DNA of 64,000 nt from positions 124,001-188,000 of the forward strand of contig QFOD01000006.1 in the NCBI GenBank assembly GCA_003241055.1. The letters run 5' to 3'. The stretch comes from Roseateles depolymerans. Lineage in GTDB: Bacteria; Pseudomonadota; Gammaproteobacteria; Burkholderiales; Burkholderiaceae_C. Under the pieces are notes generated by a model. That model made no database searches. It worked only from the letters and a program-made list of their open reading frames with translations, and was not told where the DNA came from. The translations under genes were made by a program, and so were the position numbers. This document shows positions 1-8,702 of this stretch, one piece after another (within the stretch, counting starts at the first letter, position 1; each line of letters starts with the position of its first letter).

Positions 1-136
1 CGGCACCTCGACCGGCACCGGCCTGGGGCTGGCCCATCTGCGCGAGCGCCTGGCGCGCGCGGGTGGCGAGGGCGCCAGCTGCCAGATCGCGGCCGAGGCC
101 GGCCGTGTCACCGTCACCGTGGAACTGAACGCATGA
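1..136 (+). CDS. Sensor histidine kinase, C-terminal fragment (partial)
   Basis: Only the last 44 codons are in the window, in the frame starting at base 2. They read GTSTGTGLGLAHLRERLA, the G2 glycine box of a HATPase_c domain as in LytS/YehU-type kinases (GTGxGLxNxRxRL), followed by the final beta strand ending VTVELNA. The stop codon overlaps the start of the LytTR regulator in an ATGA, so the two are translationally coupled. By analogy with LytS/AlgZ-type pairs it should be a membrane kinase that phosphorylates the downstream regulator. The sensor part lies outside the window. Confidence 0.85.
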   Translation, partial: GTSTGTGLGLAHLRERLARAGGEGASCQIAAEAGRVTVTVELNA

Positions 137-867
137 GGATCTTCATCGTCGAGGACTCGCGCCTGGCCCGCCAGGAGCTGCGCACGCTGCTGGCCGCCAT
201 TCCCGAGGCCGACATCGTCGGCGAGGCCGCCGAGCTGGAGCCGGCACGCAGCGCCATCGAGCAGCTGCGGCCCGATCTGCTGCTGCTGGACGTGGAGCTG
301 CCCGGCGCCACCGGCTTCGACCTGCTCGACCAGCTGGAGCATGTGCCGCTGGTGGTGTTCACCACCGCCTACGACCAGCACGCGCTGGCCGCCTTCGAGC
401 GCAATGCGCTGGACTACCTGCTCAAGCCCATAGACCCGGCCCGGCTGGAGGCCGCGCTGGCCAAGGCGCAGGCGCGGCTCAAGCCGGCGCTGGCGGTGAG
501 CACGGCAAGCCCCGCCGCGGGCGGGCCGCTCAAGGGCGCGGACGACATGGTCTTTCTGCGCGACGGCGAGCGCTGCTGGTTCGTGCGCCTGGGCGACGTG
601 GCCGGCTTCGAGGCCTGCGGCAACTACGCCCAGGCCTGGTTCGACGGCCAGCGCCCGCTGCTCAATCGCACGCTCAGCGCGCTGGAGGAAAGACTTGACC
701 CCCAGCTGTTCTTCCGCGCCAGCCGCAGCCACCTGATCAACCTGCGCTGGATACAGGCGATCGCGCCCGCGAGCAACGAGGGCTACCGCGTGACGCTGCG
801 CGACGGGCACCTGGTGGACGTCTCGCGCCGCCAGGCCAAGCTGCTGCGTGAGCGGCTGGAGCTGTGA
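133..867 (+). CDS. LytTR-family response regulator
   Basis: A 244-residue cytoplasmic transcription regulator. Residues 1-118 form a receiver domain with acidic pair E7/D8, phospho-acceptor D53 (LLLLDVELPG) and conserved K98 (DYLLKPI). Residues about 140-244 form a LytTR DNA-binding domain, recognisable from FLRDGERCWFV and FFRASRSHLINLRWI. The start ATG overlaps the stop of the preceding kinase, so the pair forms a two-component system of the AlgZ/AlgR or YehU/YehT type. The target genes cannot be told from the sequence. A second LytS/LytTR pair lies at 49.5-51.3 kb. Confidence 0.93.
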   Translation: MRIFIVEDSRLARQELRTLLAAIPEADIVGEAAELEPARSAIEQLRPDLLLLDVELPGATGFDLLDQLEHVPLVVFTTAYDQHALAAFERNALDYLLKPIDPARLEAALAKAQARLKPALAVSTASPAAGGPLKGADDMVFLRDGERCWFVRLGDVAGFEACGNYAQAWFDGQRPLLNRTLSALEERLDPQLFFRASRSHLINLRWIQAIAPASNEGYRVTLRDGHLVDVSRRQAKLLRERLEL

Positions 868-1021
868 GGCCCGCGGGCTGTCGCGGCCGGCTGCAGTTCA
901 TCCGGGCCGGGGTGCGCTTCGTCGCAGCGCGCGCGGCGTGATGGGCTTGCTGCCTTAGTCTGCAGGGGCTGTCCACCGCTCGAGCAGGTTGCAGCAGTTC
1001 TCAGCACTCAGGATTTTCCTC

Positions 1022-1210
1022 ATGACCCAACGTCTTGCCCCCCTCGCCCTGGCCCTGACCGCCAGCCTGCTGTGTTCGGCCTGCGTGATCGCGCCCGGCA
1101 GCAACCGCCCCGACATGAGCGACGTCGAGCGCATGAGCGAACGTGCCATCGCCACCTGTGGCGCCGGCAACGTCAAGGAAGTGAACTCCAAGAGCTTCAC
1201 CTGCAAGTGA
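1022..1210 (+). CDS. Small predicted lipoprotein
   Basis: A 62-residue protein with a short basic N-terminus (MTQR), a hydrophobic core and a lipobox LCSAC, so Cys21 or so would be lipidated and the mature part would be only about 42 residues. I chose this ATG because AGGA stands about 10 bases upstream; the in-frame ATG 11 codons earlier would disrupt the signal peptide. The mature part has two further cysteines (ATCGAG, SFTCK) that could form a disulfide in the periplasm. It stands alone between the regulator and the convergent diguanylate cyclase. No family recognised. Confidence 0.7.
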   Translation: MTQRLAPLALALTASLLCSACVIAPGSNRPDMSDVERMSERAIATCGAGNVKEVNSKSFTCK

Positions 1211-1238
1211 GCCCCGGGCCGGCGGCCAGGCGCCGGCC

Positions 1239-2414
1239 TCAGGCGGCCTGAGCCAGCAACGGCGGCTCGGCAACGCAGGTGCGATCGCGGCCCTCGGCCT
1301 TGGCGCGGTACATGGCGGCATCGGCCCGTTGCACCAGGGCCTGCGCCGACGGATCGCCGCGTTGCGCGACGGCCAGCCCCAGGCTGGCCGTGACCACCCC
1401 GCTCGGCAAGGCGGCGGTGGCCTGGGCGATGGCCTCGCGCAGCCGCTCGCAGGTGCGCAGCGCGCTGTCGCCCGACGCGTCCTGCAGCACCAGCAGGAAT
1501 TCCTCACCGCCCCAGCGGCCCAGGTGGTCGTAGGGGCGGATCTGTTGCTGCAGGCTGCGCGCCACCAGCGCCAGCACACGGTCGCCGGCGGCATGGCCGA
1601 AGCGGTCGTTGACCTGCTTGAAGTGATCCACATCCACCAGCACGACGGCCAGGCCCGTGCCCTTGCGCCGCTGGCGCTGCCAGGCGGCGTCCAGCGCGTC
1701 CTCGATGGCGCGGCGGTTCAGCACGGCGGTGACGTGGTCGGTGCGGGCATGCTCGCGCAGCCGGCCCAGCAGCCGGCCCATCAGCAGCACCAGGTAGCTG
1801 AGGTTGAATACGCCGCCGGTGATCAGCGAGGCCACGGCGCCCGGCAGGCGGCTGCCCTCGCGCATCAGCGCCATGTGCTCGGCATCCATGGTCAGGCGCG
1901 GCCACACCGAGGCCAGCGCGGCCAGCCCCGTGATCAGCTGTGGCGCCAGCACGATGAGCGCGGCCACCCGGCCCTGGCCGTGTCGCAGCGCCGGCCAGCA
2001 GCGCCAGGCATAGAACAGCAGCAGGCCGGCCATGCCCAGCGTGTAGGCCAGGCCTTGCCAGCGCATGCGCTCGTCGCCCGGCGGCAGGCTGGCCGCCAGA
2101 GCCCAGAGCGCCGCCATCGCGGGGATGCCCAGCACCAGCCCCCAGCGATCGTTCAGGCTGCGGCCATGCAGGAAGCGGTCGATGCCGCGCACCGACAGCG
2201 CGGCCCCCAGCAGCGCGGCCGCCAGGCAGATCGTGGGCGGCAGCTGCCCCTGGGCCAGCGCCTGCATGGCCATGAAGCCGGCCAAGGCCTGCAGGGCGCC
2301 ATTGGCCGCCCAGTGCAGCAGCGCGGATCGTTCCTCGGGAATCAGCCACGCGGCCAGGGCCCAGCAGGCGCCGTAGAGCGCGAACTGGAGGCTGCAGAGC
2401 AGTTCGTAGGGCAT
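1239..2414 (-). CDS. Membrane-anchored diguanylate cyclase (GGDEF)
   Basis: A 391-residue protein. Roughly residues 1-215 contain about six hydrophobic segments and look like a membrane sensor module; residues 225-391 form a GGDEF domain with an intact active-site loop GGEEF at 302-306 and the VDHFKQVNDRFGH metal-binding stretch. It should convert two GTP into cyclic di-GMP at the inner membrane. No clear RxxD inhibitory site was located. The start MPYELLCS was chosen because the upstream in-frame extension is arginine/proline-rich non-coding-like sequence. It is convergent with the small lipoprotein and follows recG on the same strand, 58 bases away. Confidence 0.9.
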   Translation of the reverse strand: MPYELLCSLQFALYGACWALAAWLIPEERSALLHWAANGALQALAGFMAMQALAQGQLPPTICLAAALLGAALSVRGIDRFLHGRSLNDRWGLVLGIPAMAALWALAASLPPGDERMRWQGLAYTLGMAGLLLFYAWRCWPALRHGQGRVAALIVLAPQLITGLAALASVWPRLTMDAEHMALMREGSRLPGAVASLITGGVFNLSYLVLLMGRLLGRLREHARTDHVTAVLNRRAIEDALDAAWQRQRRKGTGLAVVLVDVDHFKQVNDRFGHAAGDRVLALVARSLQQQIRPYDHLGRWGGEEFLLVLQDASGDSALRTCERLREAIAQATAALPSGVVTASLGLAVAQRGDPSAQALVQRADAAMYRAKAEGRDRTCVAEPPLLAQAA

Positions 2415-2472
2415 GGACGGCAGACGGCGGGTGGCGGCGCGCGGATTATGGCGACCGAGCGCGCCTGCGGGG

Positions 2473-4578
2473 TCAGGCCTTGAGGAACTCCGCCTTGGTG
2501 CCCAGCCAGCGGGCCACATGGCGGCGGGCGGTGTCGGGGTGTTGGTCCAGCAGCTGCGGCGCCAGCGCACGGGCGACCTCCAGCAGCGCGGTGTCGGCCT
2601 GCAGGTCGGCAAAGCGCAGCAGGTCGGCGCCGCTCTGGCGCGCGCCCATGAACTCGCCGGGGCCGCGGATCTCCAGGTCGCGCCGCGCGATCTCGAAGCC
2701 GTCCGTCGTCTCGGCCATGGCCTTCAGGCGCGACTTGCCGGTCTCCGACAGCGGTGGCGTGTAGATCAGCACGCACACGCTGGCTTTTGCGCCGCGCCCC
2801 ACGCGGCCGCGCAGCTGGTGCAGCTGGGCCAGGCCGAAGCGCTCGGCATGCTCGATCACCATCAGGCTGGCATTGGGCACGTCCACACCCACCTCGATGA
2901 CCGTGGTGGCCACCAGCACGCTGGTCTGCCCGCCGGAGAACTGCGCCATCACGGCGGCCTTGTCGGCGGGCGACATGCGGCCGTGCAGCAGGCCCACCGC
3001 GGTGCCGCTCAGCTCGGCACTCAGCTCGGCATGGGTCTCGGTGGCGTTGCGCAGGTCGATGGCCTCGCTCTCCTCCACCAGCGGGCAGACCCAGTAGACC
3101 TGGGCACCATCCGCCACCGCCATGCGTATCTTGTCGATCACGTCGTCGCGGCGCGCGTCGGTGAACACCTTGGTGACGATGGGCGTGCGCCCGGGCGGCA
3201 GCTCGTCGATGGTGGAGACGTCCAGGTCCGCGTAATACGTCATCGCCAGCGTGCGCGGAATGGGCGTGGCGCTCATCATCAGGAGATGCGGCTCCAGCGG
3301 CCGGCCGTCGCCGCTGTGGTGCTCGCGCAGCTTGTGGCGCAGCGCCAGCCGCTGGGCCACGCCGAAGCGGTGCTGCTCGTCGATGACGGCCAGGCCCAGC
3401 CGGGCGAACTGCACCTTGTCCTCGATCACCGCATGCGTGCCCACCACCAGCCGCGCCTCGCCGCTGGCGGCGGCGTCCAGCATGGCCTGGCGGGCCCGGC
3501 CCTTGACGCTGCCGGTCAGCCACGCGATACGTATGCCCAGCGGCTCCAGCCAGCCCACCAGCTTGCGGAAATGCTGCTCGGCCAGGATCTCGGTGGGCGC
3601 CATCAGCGCGCACTGCCAGCCCGCGTCCATGGCCACGGCGGCGGCCAGCGCCGCCACCACGGTCTTGCCCGAGCCCACGTCACCCTGCAGCAGCCGGTGC
3701 ATGGGGAGCGGAAGGGCCAGGTCTTGCGCGATCTCCTCGGCCACGCGCTGCTGCGCGCCAGTCAGCGCAAAAGGCAGGGCGGCCAGCAGCTGCTCGTGCA
3801 GCCCGCCCGCGCCGGCCCGCAGTGCCGGGGCGCGCAGCGCCGCGCGCTCGCGCTGCGCCTGCAGCTGGGACAGCTGCTGGGCCAGCAGCTCCTCGAACTT
3901 CAGCCGCTGCCAGGCCGGGTGGCTGTGGTTTTCCAGCGTGTGCAGCGGCACGCCCGGCGGCGGGTGGTGCAGGAAGTGCAGCGCCTCCTTCAGCGGCGGC
4001 AGGCCGCGCGGCACGCTGCCGGCGGGCAGCAGCTCGCGCAGGTCGGCGCGCGCCAGGCCGGCGGCCACCGCCTTGCGCAGATAGGCCTGGGGCAGCTGGG
4101 CGCTGGCGGGGTAGACCGGCGTCAGCGCCTGGGCCAGCGGCGTGTGCTCGTCCACCACCTTCACGACCGGGTGCACCATCTCGCGGCCGAAGAAGCCCAC
4201 GCGGGCCTCGCCGCGTACCCGCAGCCGCGTGCCGGCGCTCATCTGCTTCTGCTGCGAGGGGTAGAAGTGCAAAAAGCGCAGCAGCAGGGTGGCGCCGTGG
4301 CGCTCGGGTTCGCCCACGTCGCGCAGCCGCACCAGCAGCTGGCGGCGGCCGCGCTGCTCGATCTGGCTGTCCACCACCACGCCCTCCACCTGGGCCGGCT
4401 CGCCCTCGTGCAGCTGGGCCATGGGCGTGAGCCGGGTCTCGTCCTCGTAGCGCAGCGGCAGGTGCAGTGCCAGGTCGATGTCGCGCAGCAGGCCGAGCTT
4501 CTCCATCGCCTTCTGCGGCGCGGACTTGGTCTTGGGGGGCGTGGGGCTGGCGGCGGGGGGCGGGGCGGCCTCGGGCAT
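2473..4578 (-). CDS. recG: ATP-dependent DNA helicase RecG
   Basis: A 701-residue superfamily 2 helicase that regresses stalled forks and branch-migrates Holliday junctions. The N-terminal wedge/OB region covers about residues 1-270. Helicase motifs follow: Walker A GDVGSGKT, DEQH box (AVIDEQHRFG), motif III MMSATPIPRTLA and motif VI QLRGRVGRG. The C-terminus (GARQSGADLLRFADL) is typical of RecG. I chose the start MPEAAPPP; a longer in-frame start at 4635 would run into the intergenic region shared with the divergent lipoprotein. A GACAAT hexamer sits six bases upstream of this ATG. Confidence 0.97.
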   Translation of the reverse strand: MPEAAPPPAASPTPPKTKSAPQKAMEKLGLLRDIDLALHLPLRYEDETRLTPMAQLHEGEPAQVEGVVVDSQIEQRGRRQLLVRLRDVGEPERHGATLLLRFLHFYPSQQKQMSAGTRLRVRGEARVGFFGREMVHPVVKVVDEHTPLAQALTPVYPASAQLPQAYLRKAVAAGLARADLRELLPAGSVPRGLPPLKEALHFLHHPPPGVPLHTLENHSHPAWQRLKFEELLAQQLSQLQAQRERAALRAPALRAGAGGLHEQLLAALPFALTGAQQRVAEEIAQDLALPLPMHRLLQGDVGSGKTVVAALAAAVAMDAGWQCALMAPTEILAEQHFRKLVGWLEPLGIRIAWLTGSVKGRARQAMLDAAASGEARLVVGTHAVIEDKVQFARLGLAVIDEQHRFGVAQRLALRHKLREHHSGDGRPLEPHLLMMSATPIPRTLAMTYYADLDVSTIDELPPGRTPIVTKVFTDARRDDVIDKIRMAVADGAQVYWVCPLVEESEAIDLRNATETHAELSAELSGTAVGLLHGRMSPADKAAVMAQFSGGQTSVLVATTVIEVGVDVPNASLMVIEHAERFGLAQLHQLRGRVGRGAKASVCVLIYTPPLSETGKSRLKAMAETTDGFEIARRDLEIRGPGEFMGARQSGADLLRFADLQADTALLEVARALAPQLLDQHPDTARRHVARWLGTKAEFLKA

Positions 4579-4584
4579 GGCGCG

Positions 4585-4590
4585 ATTGTC
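4585..4590 (-). promoter_or_regulatory. Candidate -10 element for recG
   Basis: GACAAT on the minus strand, separated from the recG ATG by only six bases, matches four of six positions of the sigma-70 -10 consensus. Transcription starting about seven bases downstream would begin at or next to the ATG, giving a leaderless or nearly leaderless transcript. No good -35 box is visible. The same arrangement precedes the YigZ-family gene. Confidence 0.3.
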
Positions 4591-4663
4591 GGCCGGCGCG
4601 GGGCGAGGGAATAAATCGCCGCGGAGCCCGTCCACCGGTCATCCACCACTCAGGAGAGCCGTG

Positions 4664-5044
4664 ATGCTGAAGCTGAAAGTCCTGTCCACCCTGTCCGTGA
4701 TGCTGCTGGCCGCCGGCTGCGCCGCCACCCTGCCCCCCGTGCCGGCCAAGCCGGTGGACGGCGTGCTGGTGGGCGCCAATGGCATGAGCCTCTACACCTT
4801 CGATCGCGACCCGGCCGGCGCCGGCAAGAGCGTCTGCAACGGCCCCTGCGCCACCAACTGGCCACCGCTGGCCGCCGGCACCGGCGCCGCCGCCCAGGGC
4901 GACTGGAGCGTGGTCGTGCGCGACGATGGCAGCAAGCAGTGGGCCTACAAGGGCAAGCCGCTGTATTTCTGGGTCAAGGACCAGAAGCCCGGCGACCGCA
5001 CGGGCGACGGCGTCAACAAGACCTGGCAGCTGGCAAGGCCCTGA
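4664..5044 (+). CDS. COG4315-like secreted lipoprotein
   Basis: A 126-residue exported protein with signal peptide MLKLKVLSTLSVMLLAAG and a lipobox LAAGC. The mature part has the repeat architecture of the COG4315 family: GANGMSLYTFDRD, then CNGPCATNWPP, then WAYKGKPLYFWVKDQKPGD. Members are small periplasmic or outer-membrane-anchored lipoproteins of unknown function. ATG was preferred over the GTG one codon earlier; CAGGAG lies about 8 bases upstream. It is divergent from recG and convergent with the VOC gene. No partner gene suggests a role. Confidence 0.88.
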   Translation: MLKLKVLSTLSVMLLAAGCAATLPPVPAKPVDGVLVGANGMSLYTFDRDPAGAGKSVCNGPCATNWPPLAAGTGAAAQGDWSVVVRDDGSKQWAYKGKPLYFWVKDQKPGDRTGDGVNKTWQLARP

Positions 5045-5069
5045 GCGGGCCGCACGCAGGCAGGCGGCC

Positions 5070-5471
5070 CTACTCGGGCTGCTTGAACTGCAGCACGTTG
5101 CCCTCCGGGTCCCAGCCGTCCAGCACGATGAAGCCGCGGATGCGCCAGGCACTTTCCAGCGACCGCAGATGGCCGCCCGTGTTCGCGGCCGCGAGGCGGA
5201 CGGCCTCGAGGTCGGCGACGACGAAGCTGGGCTTGATGGGCGTGTCCTCGCGCGGCTGAACGGGCTGGGCGATCTGGCTCTGCGCAGCATGGCGGCTCGG
5301 GATGCTGTGAACCACCACCTCCAAGCCGTTGCCGCGCAGCAGGTCGTGCGAGGGCTCCGACTCCTCGGCGACCAGCCCCAGCGCCTGCTGGTAGAAGCGC
5401 GAGACCCGCGCCTTGTCCTTGGCGAACACGACGCAGCCTTGCTGGGGGACGACCTGGGGTGAGCTTGCCAT
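5070..5471 (-). CDS. VOC (glyoxalase/bleomycin-resistance) superfamily protein
   Basis: A 133-residue single-domain protein with the paired beta-alpha-beta-beta-beta pattern of the vicinal oxygen chelate fold: CVVFAKDKARVSRFYQQALG at the N-terminus and GFIVLDGWDPEGNVLQF at the C-terminus. Such proteins act as glyoxalases, dioxygenases or ligand-binding resistance proteins; the metal ligands are not clear enough here to choose. The start MASSPQV is preceded by AGGAAG at good spacing. It lies in its own unit between the lipoprotein and the esterase. Confidence 0.83.
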   Translation of the reverse strand: MASSPQVVPQQGCVVFAKDKARVSRFYQQALGLVAEESEPSHDLLRGNGLEVVVHSIPSRHAAQSQIAQPVQPREDTPIKPSFVVADLEAVRLAAANTGGHLRSLESAWRIRGFIVLDGWDPEGNVLQFKQPE

Positions 5472-5541
5472 CGACGCTTCCTGGGTGATGCCGGACCGAG
5501 GCGGGCGATTCTGCGCCCACGGTCCGCCCGCGGCGGTCGGC

Positions 5542-6639
5542 CTAGCCCCACACCCCGTCCACCGCATCCAGCAGCTGCACCAGCCGGGCCGCCACCACGC
5601 GGTGATCGGCGCCGGACGGGTGCCAGCGGCAGCCGCTCATGGCCAGGCCGCGGATGGGCAGGAAGTGCACGCGCTCGTCGCCGGCCGCCCGGCGCTGCTG
5701 CACGACCGCCTGCGCTTGAGCCTGGATCTCGCCGTCGAAATGTTCGTTGGCCCACACCACCTGCACTGCCTGCGGATGGCGCTCGCGCAGCGCGGCGAGC
5801 AAGGCGGCGTAGCGCTGGCGGAAGTCGGCCTGCAGCGCGGCGCGCGAGGGCCAGCGCTCGCCCGGGCGCAGCGGGGTGGAGAAGTCGTTGGTGCCCAGCG
5901 CCACCACCAGCACCTGGGGCCGCCAGGCGTGGCTCGAATCGTCGCGGGCGCTGGTCGGGTCGGCCAGGGCATGACCCCAGACCTCGGGCAGCGTGGGCGC
6001 GGCATGGCCGTCGTGGTTGCGCACGACGCCGCGGCCCGAGATGGCGGTGAGGCGGTAGTCGGCGTCGTAGTGGGCCGCGAGCTGCGGGCCGTAGGCCAGC
6101 GTGGGGTCGGTGTGGCGCCAGACCTCCTCGTCGCTGCACACGAGCTGGTCGGCCGTGTTGCCATAGCCCACGGTGTGGGAGTCGCCGATGCACTCGATCT
6201 GGCGCGCCCGCGGGGCGGGTGCCCAGGCGCGCGCGCCGGCCGGCAGCCACAGGCCGCCGAACAGCCGGGGCCCGTCGCGGTACTCGCCCAGCACCTCCAT
6301 GCGCAGCCGGTGGCGGCCTGGGGTCAGGCCTTGCAGCCGGTGCAGGCCCGGTGCCGGCGCCACGCAGTCGGGCAGCGCGACACCGTCCACCCACAGCCTC
6401 AGCATGACGCGGCCCGGGCCAAGTTGCAGCCAGGCCGTGTCGCCTTCGAAGCTGGCTTCAGCGTAGAAGCCCGGCCATTGGTAGACCCAGCCCTCGGCCT
6501 GCGCCAGCCGTCGGGCGGCCATGTGCAGCGGCGCCGCGCTCAGCCCCGCAGGGGGCGGGCCCTCGTGCGGGATCAGCGCCGGAGCGCGGAGCGGACGAGG
6601 CGGGTGATGCGGTGGTGGGGCGGCGGGGTCAGGCCTCAT
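5542..6639 (-). CDS. SGNH/GDSL esterase, carbohydrate esterase family 2-like
   Basis: A 365-residue enzyme with the two-domain layout of CE2 acetyl-xylan/acetyl-glucan esterases: an N-terminal jelly-roll region (about 35-155) and a C-terminal SGNH hydrolase (about 160-365). Visible motifs are block I IGDSHTVGYGN with the nucleophilic Ser, block III LGTNDFSTP, and block V GCRWHPSGADHR with the catalytic His. It would deacetylate polysaccharides or oligosaccharides. No signal peptide is evident from this start, which is odd for CE2 and suggests a cytoplasmic location or a mischosen start. No other carbohydrate gene is adjacent. Confidence 0.85.
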   Translation of the reverse strand: MRPDPAAPPPHHPPRPLRAPALIPHEGPPPAGLSAAPLHMAARRLAQAEGWVYQWPGFYAEASFEGDTAWLQLGPGRVMLRLWVDGVALPDCVAPAPGLHRLQGLTPGRHRLRMEVLGEYRDGPRLFGGLWLPAGARAWAPAPRARQIECIGDSHTVGYGNTADQLVCSDEEVWRHTDPTLAYGPQLAAHYDADYRLTAISGRGVVRNHDGHAAPTLPEVWGHALADPTSARDDSSHAWRPQVLVVALGTNDFSTPLRPGERWPSRAALQADFRQRYAALLAALRERHPQAVQVVWANEHFDGEIQAQAQAVVQQRRAAGDERVHFLPIRGLAMSGCRWHPSGADHRVVAARLVQLLDAVDGVWG

Positions 6640-6696
6640 GCGCGAGCCGGGGAGGGACGGCGCCGCAGTGTAGGCAGCGCCGCCGCCAACGTCGGC

Positions 6697-7071
6697 TCAG
6701 GTCGGCGTGGGCACGCCGGCCATGCGGTCGTGCTTGACGAAGAACTCGCGCGCCAGCGCCAGCAGCTGGCCGGGGCTGGGGTGGTCCACCGTCTGGTAGC
6801 CGGCGATATGGGCCACCAGCTGCGGCTGATGGGCCTCGACGTAGTGGCGCAGCGCGGCCAGGGCCTGGTGCGAGCCGGTCACCAGCACCTCCTGGATGCC
6901 CTGCAGCGCCACACACAGTTCGGCGAAGAAGGCCTGGTCGGCGCGGTCCTGCCCGCCGTGCTGGCGGCTCACGTGGCGGTGCGACTGGATGCGGTCCGCA
7001 TGCACCTCCTGGGCGTTGAACTGCAGCACCTGGGCCTGATGGTGGTCGAGATGGACGACGGCATGGAACAT
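6697..7071 (-). CDS. baeRF/eRF1-like 'translational machinery' protein
   Basis: A 124-residue protein starting MFHAVVHLDHHQAQVLQF and ending with VDHPSPGQLLALAREFF. It resembles short proteobacterial proteins annotated as translational machinery protein, which are related to the bacterial/archaeal eRF1-like folds; their function is not established. A strong AGGAGG Shine-Dalgarno stands 6-7 bases before this ATG and fixes the start. It is rich in histidine (LDHH, QSHRHVSRQHGG). It follows the DksA-like gene closely on the same strand, so both may be co-transcribed. Assignment is by remembered family resemblance only. Confidence 0.7.
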   Translation of the reverse strand: MFHAVVHLDHHQAQVLQFNAQEVHADRIQSHRHVSRQHGGQDRADQAFFAELCVALQGIQEVLVTGSHQALAALRHYVEAHQPQLVAHIAGYQTVDHPSPGQLLALAREFFVKHDRMAGVPTPT

Positions 7072-7094
7072 GGTGAACCTCCTGGTCAGTGGAT

Positions 7095-7466
7095 CTAGGC
7101 GGCGGCCTCGGCGGCCGTCTGGCATTCGGTGCAGCGCAGCGCCTGGGGCTGCAGCTGCAGGCGATCGAAGGGGATGACGGCGGCGCAGTCCACGCAGCGG
7201 CCGTAGCCGGGTGTGCGCAGGCGCATCAGTGCGTCGTCCAGCTCGCGCAGCTCGGTCAGCAGGCGGTCGCCGCGGGCCTGGTCAAGCTCGCGCTCGTCCT
7301 CGTGGGCCGGCAGTTCGCGGGCATCCTCGGCCAGCAACTCGCGGGCATGGGCCACACGGTCGGCCCCGCCCAGCTGGGCCTGCAGCGCCTGTTCCACGCG
7401 CTGGCGTTGTGCCAGCAGGGTGCTTTCCAGCAGCGCGTGCTGGCCGGGGGTGAGGGCCGTGCTCAT
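7095..7466 (-). CDS. TraR/DksA-type zinc-finger protein
   Basis: A 123-residue cytoplasmic protein with a coiled-coil N-terminal part and a C-terminal four-cysteine zinc finger of the form C-x2-C-x17-C-x2-C (CVDCAAVIP ... RCTECQ), the TraR/DksA signature. Family members enter the RNA polymerase secondary channel; DksA itself acts with ppGpp. The coiled-coil tip lacks the DxxDxA motif of true DksA as far as I can see, so it is a paralogue. The start MSTALTPGQ has GGAG about 8 bases upstream; an in-frame ATG 12 codons earlier lacks one. Confidence 0.85.
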   Translation of the reverse strand: MSTALTPGQHALLESTLLAQRQRVEQALQAQLGGADRVAHARELLAEDARELPAHEDERELDQARGDRLLTELRELDDALMRLRTPGYGRCVDCAAVIPFDRLQLQPQALRCTECQTAAEAAA

Positions 7467-7622
7467 GCGTGACTCCAGAGGCGAGGTCTGCGTTGAAGAC
7501 ATGGTCCCACCGCGGTCGGCGCGCCGGCTTGCGCTGCGTCAAGCCGAGGTGCTGGCCGAACCCGGGGTGGGACAATGCCTGCCCTTTTCCGGTGCGGGCC
7601 GGTCCAGCCCGCCAGATCTGCC

Positions 7623-8699
7623 ATGTCCCGTTCCTTCACGGTCGCCGACTTCGATTTCGACCTCCCACCCGAACTGATTGCCCAGCACCCGGCGGCCGAG
7701 CGCAGCGCCTCGCGCCTGCTGGACGGCCTGGGCGAGGGGGCGGTGGACCGGGTGTTCCGCGAGCTGCCCGCGCTGCTGCAGCCGGGCGACCTGCTGGTGT
7801 TCAACAACACCCAGGTCATCAAGGCACGGCTCTACGGCCACAAGGCTTCGGGCGGTGGCGTGGAAGGTTTGGTGGAGCGCGTGCTGCCGGCCGGCAACGG
7901 CGGCGCGGCGCGCGAGGTGTGGATGCACCTGCGCGCCAGCAAGAGCCCCAAGCCCGGCAGCCGCGTGCGCTTTGCCGACGCCTTCGACGCCGAGGTGCTG
8001 GGCCGCTGCGGGCCGGACAACGGCCTTTTCCACCTGCGCTTTGACGGCGATGCCTTTGCGCTGCTGCAGCGCCACGGCCATGTGCCGCTGCCGCCCTACA
8101 TCGCCCATGCGGACGATGCCGACGACGAGCGCCGCTACCAGACGGTGTTTGCCAGGGAGCCCGGCGCGGTGGCCGCGCCCACCGCGGCGCTGCACTTCGA
8201 CGAGGGCGTGTTGGCCGCGCTGGCCGCGCGCGGCGTGGCCACGGCCCATGTGACGCTGCATGTGGGCGCGGGCACCTTCCAGCCGGTGCGGGTGGAGCAG
8301 ATCGCCGACCACAAGATGCACAGCGAGTGGTGCCAGGTGCCGGCCGAGACGGCCCAGCGCATCGCGGCCACGCGCGCGGCCGGCGGCCGCATCGTGGCGG
8401 TGGGCACGACAACGCTGCGCACGCTGGAGTCCGCCGCGCTGGCTGCGCACCAGGCCGGCACGGGCGAGCTGCTGCAGGTGGGCGCGCGCGAGACCGACAT
8501 CTTCATCACGCCGGGTTTCGAGTTCCGCGTGGTGGACCGTCTGCTGACCAACTTCCACCTGCCCAAGAGCACGCTGATGATGCTGGTCAGTGCCTTCGCG
8601 GGCTACGAGCATGTGATGGCGCTCTACCGCCACGCGATCGCGCAGCGCTACCGCTTCTTCAGCTACGGCGACGCGATGCTGCTGGCCCGCCGGGGCTGA
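7623..8699 (+). CDS. queA: S-adenosylmethionine:tRNA ribosyltransferase-isomerase QueA
   Basis: A 358-residue cytoplasmic enzyme that transfers the ribosyl part of SAM to preQ1-modified tRNA, giving epoxyqueuosine, the penultimate step of queuosine formation. Family hallmarks are DFDLPPELIAQHPAAERS near the N-terminus, DLLVFNNTQVIKARL, PTAALHFDE, HVTLHVGAGTFQPVR and TNFHLPKSTLMMLVSAFAG at the C-terminus. Length is typical. The start MSRSFTVADF was chosen by homology. A GGACAAT hexamer about 46 bases upstream is a possible -10. tgt (10.2 kb) and a YhhQ transporter (42.4 kb) supply other parts of the pathway. Confidence 0.97.
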   Translation: MSRSFTVADFDFDLPPELIAQHPAAERSASRLLDGLGEGAVDRVFRELPALLQPGDLLVFNNTQVIKARLYGHKASGGGVEGLVERVLPAGNGGAAREVWMHLRASKSPKPGSRVRFADAFDAEVLGRCGPDNGLFHLRFDGDAFALLQRHGHVPLPPYIAHADDADDERRYQTVFAREPGAVAAPTAALHFDEGVLAALAARGVATAHVTLHVGAGTFQPVRVEQIADHKMHSEWCQVPAETAQRIAATRAAGGRIVAVGTTTLRTLESAALAAHQAGTGELLQVGARETDIFITPGFEFRVVDRLLTNFHLPKSTLMMLVSAFAGYEHVMALYRHAIAQRYRFFSYGDAMLLARRG

Positions 8700-8702
8700 A
8701 CC

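Noticed and set aside
2413..4614. A 733-codon open frame on the plus strand opposite recG
   Set aside because: It is the antisense of a complete recG with all helicase motifs; its protein is His/Gln/Arg-rich low-complexity, typical of high-GC shadow frames.
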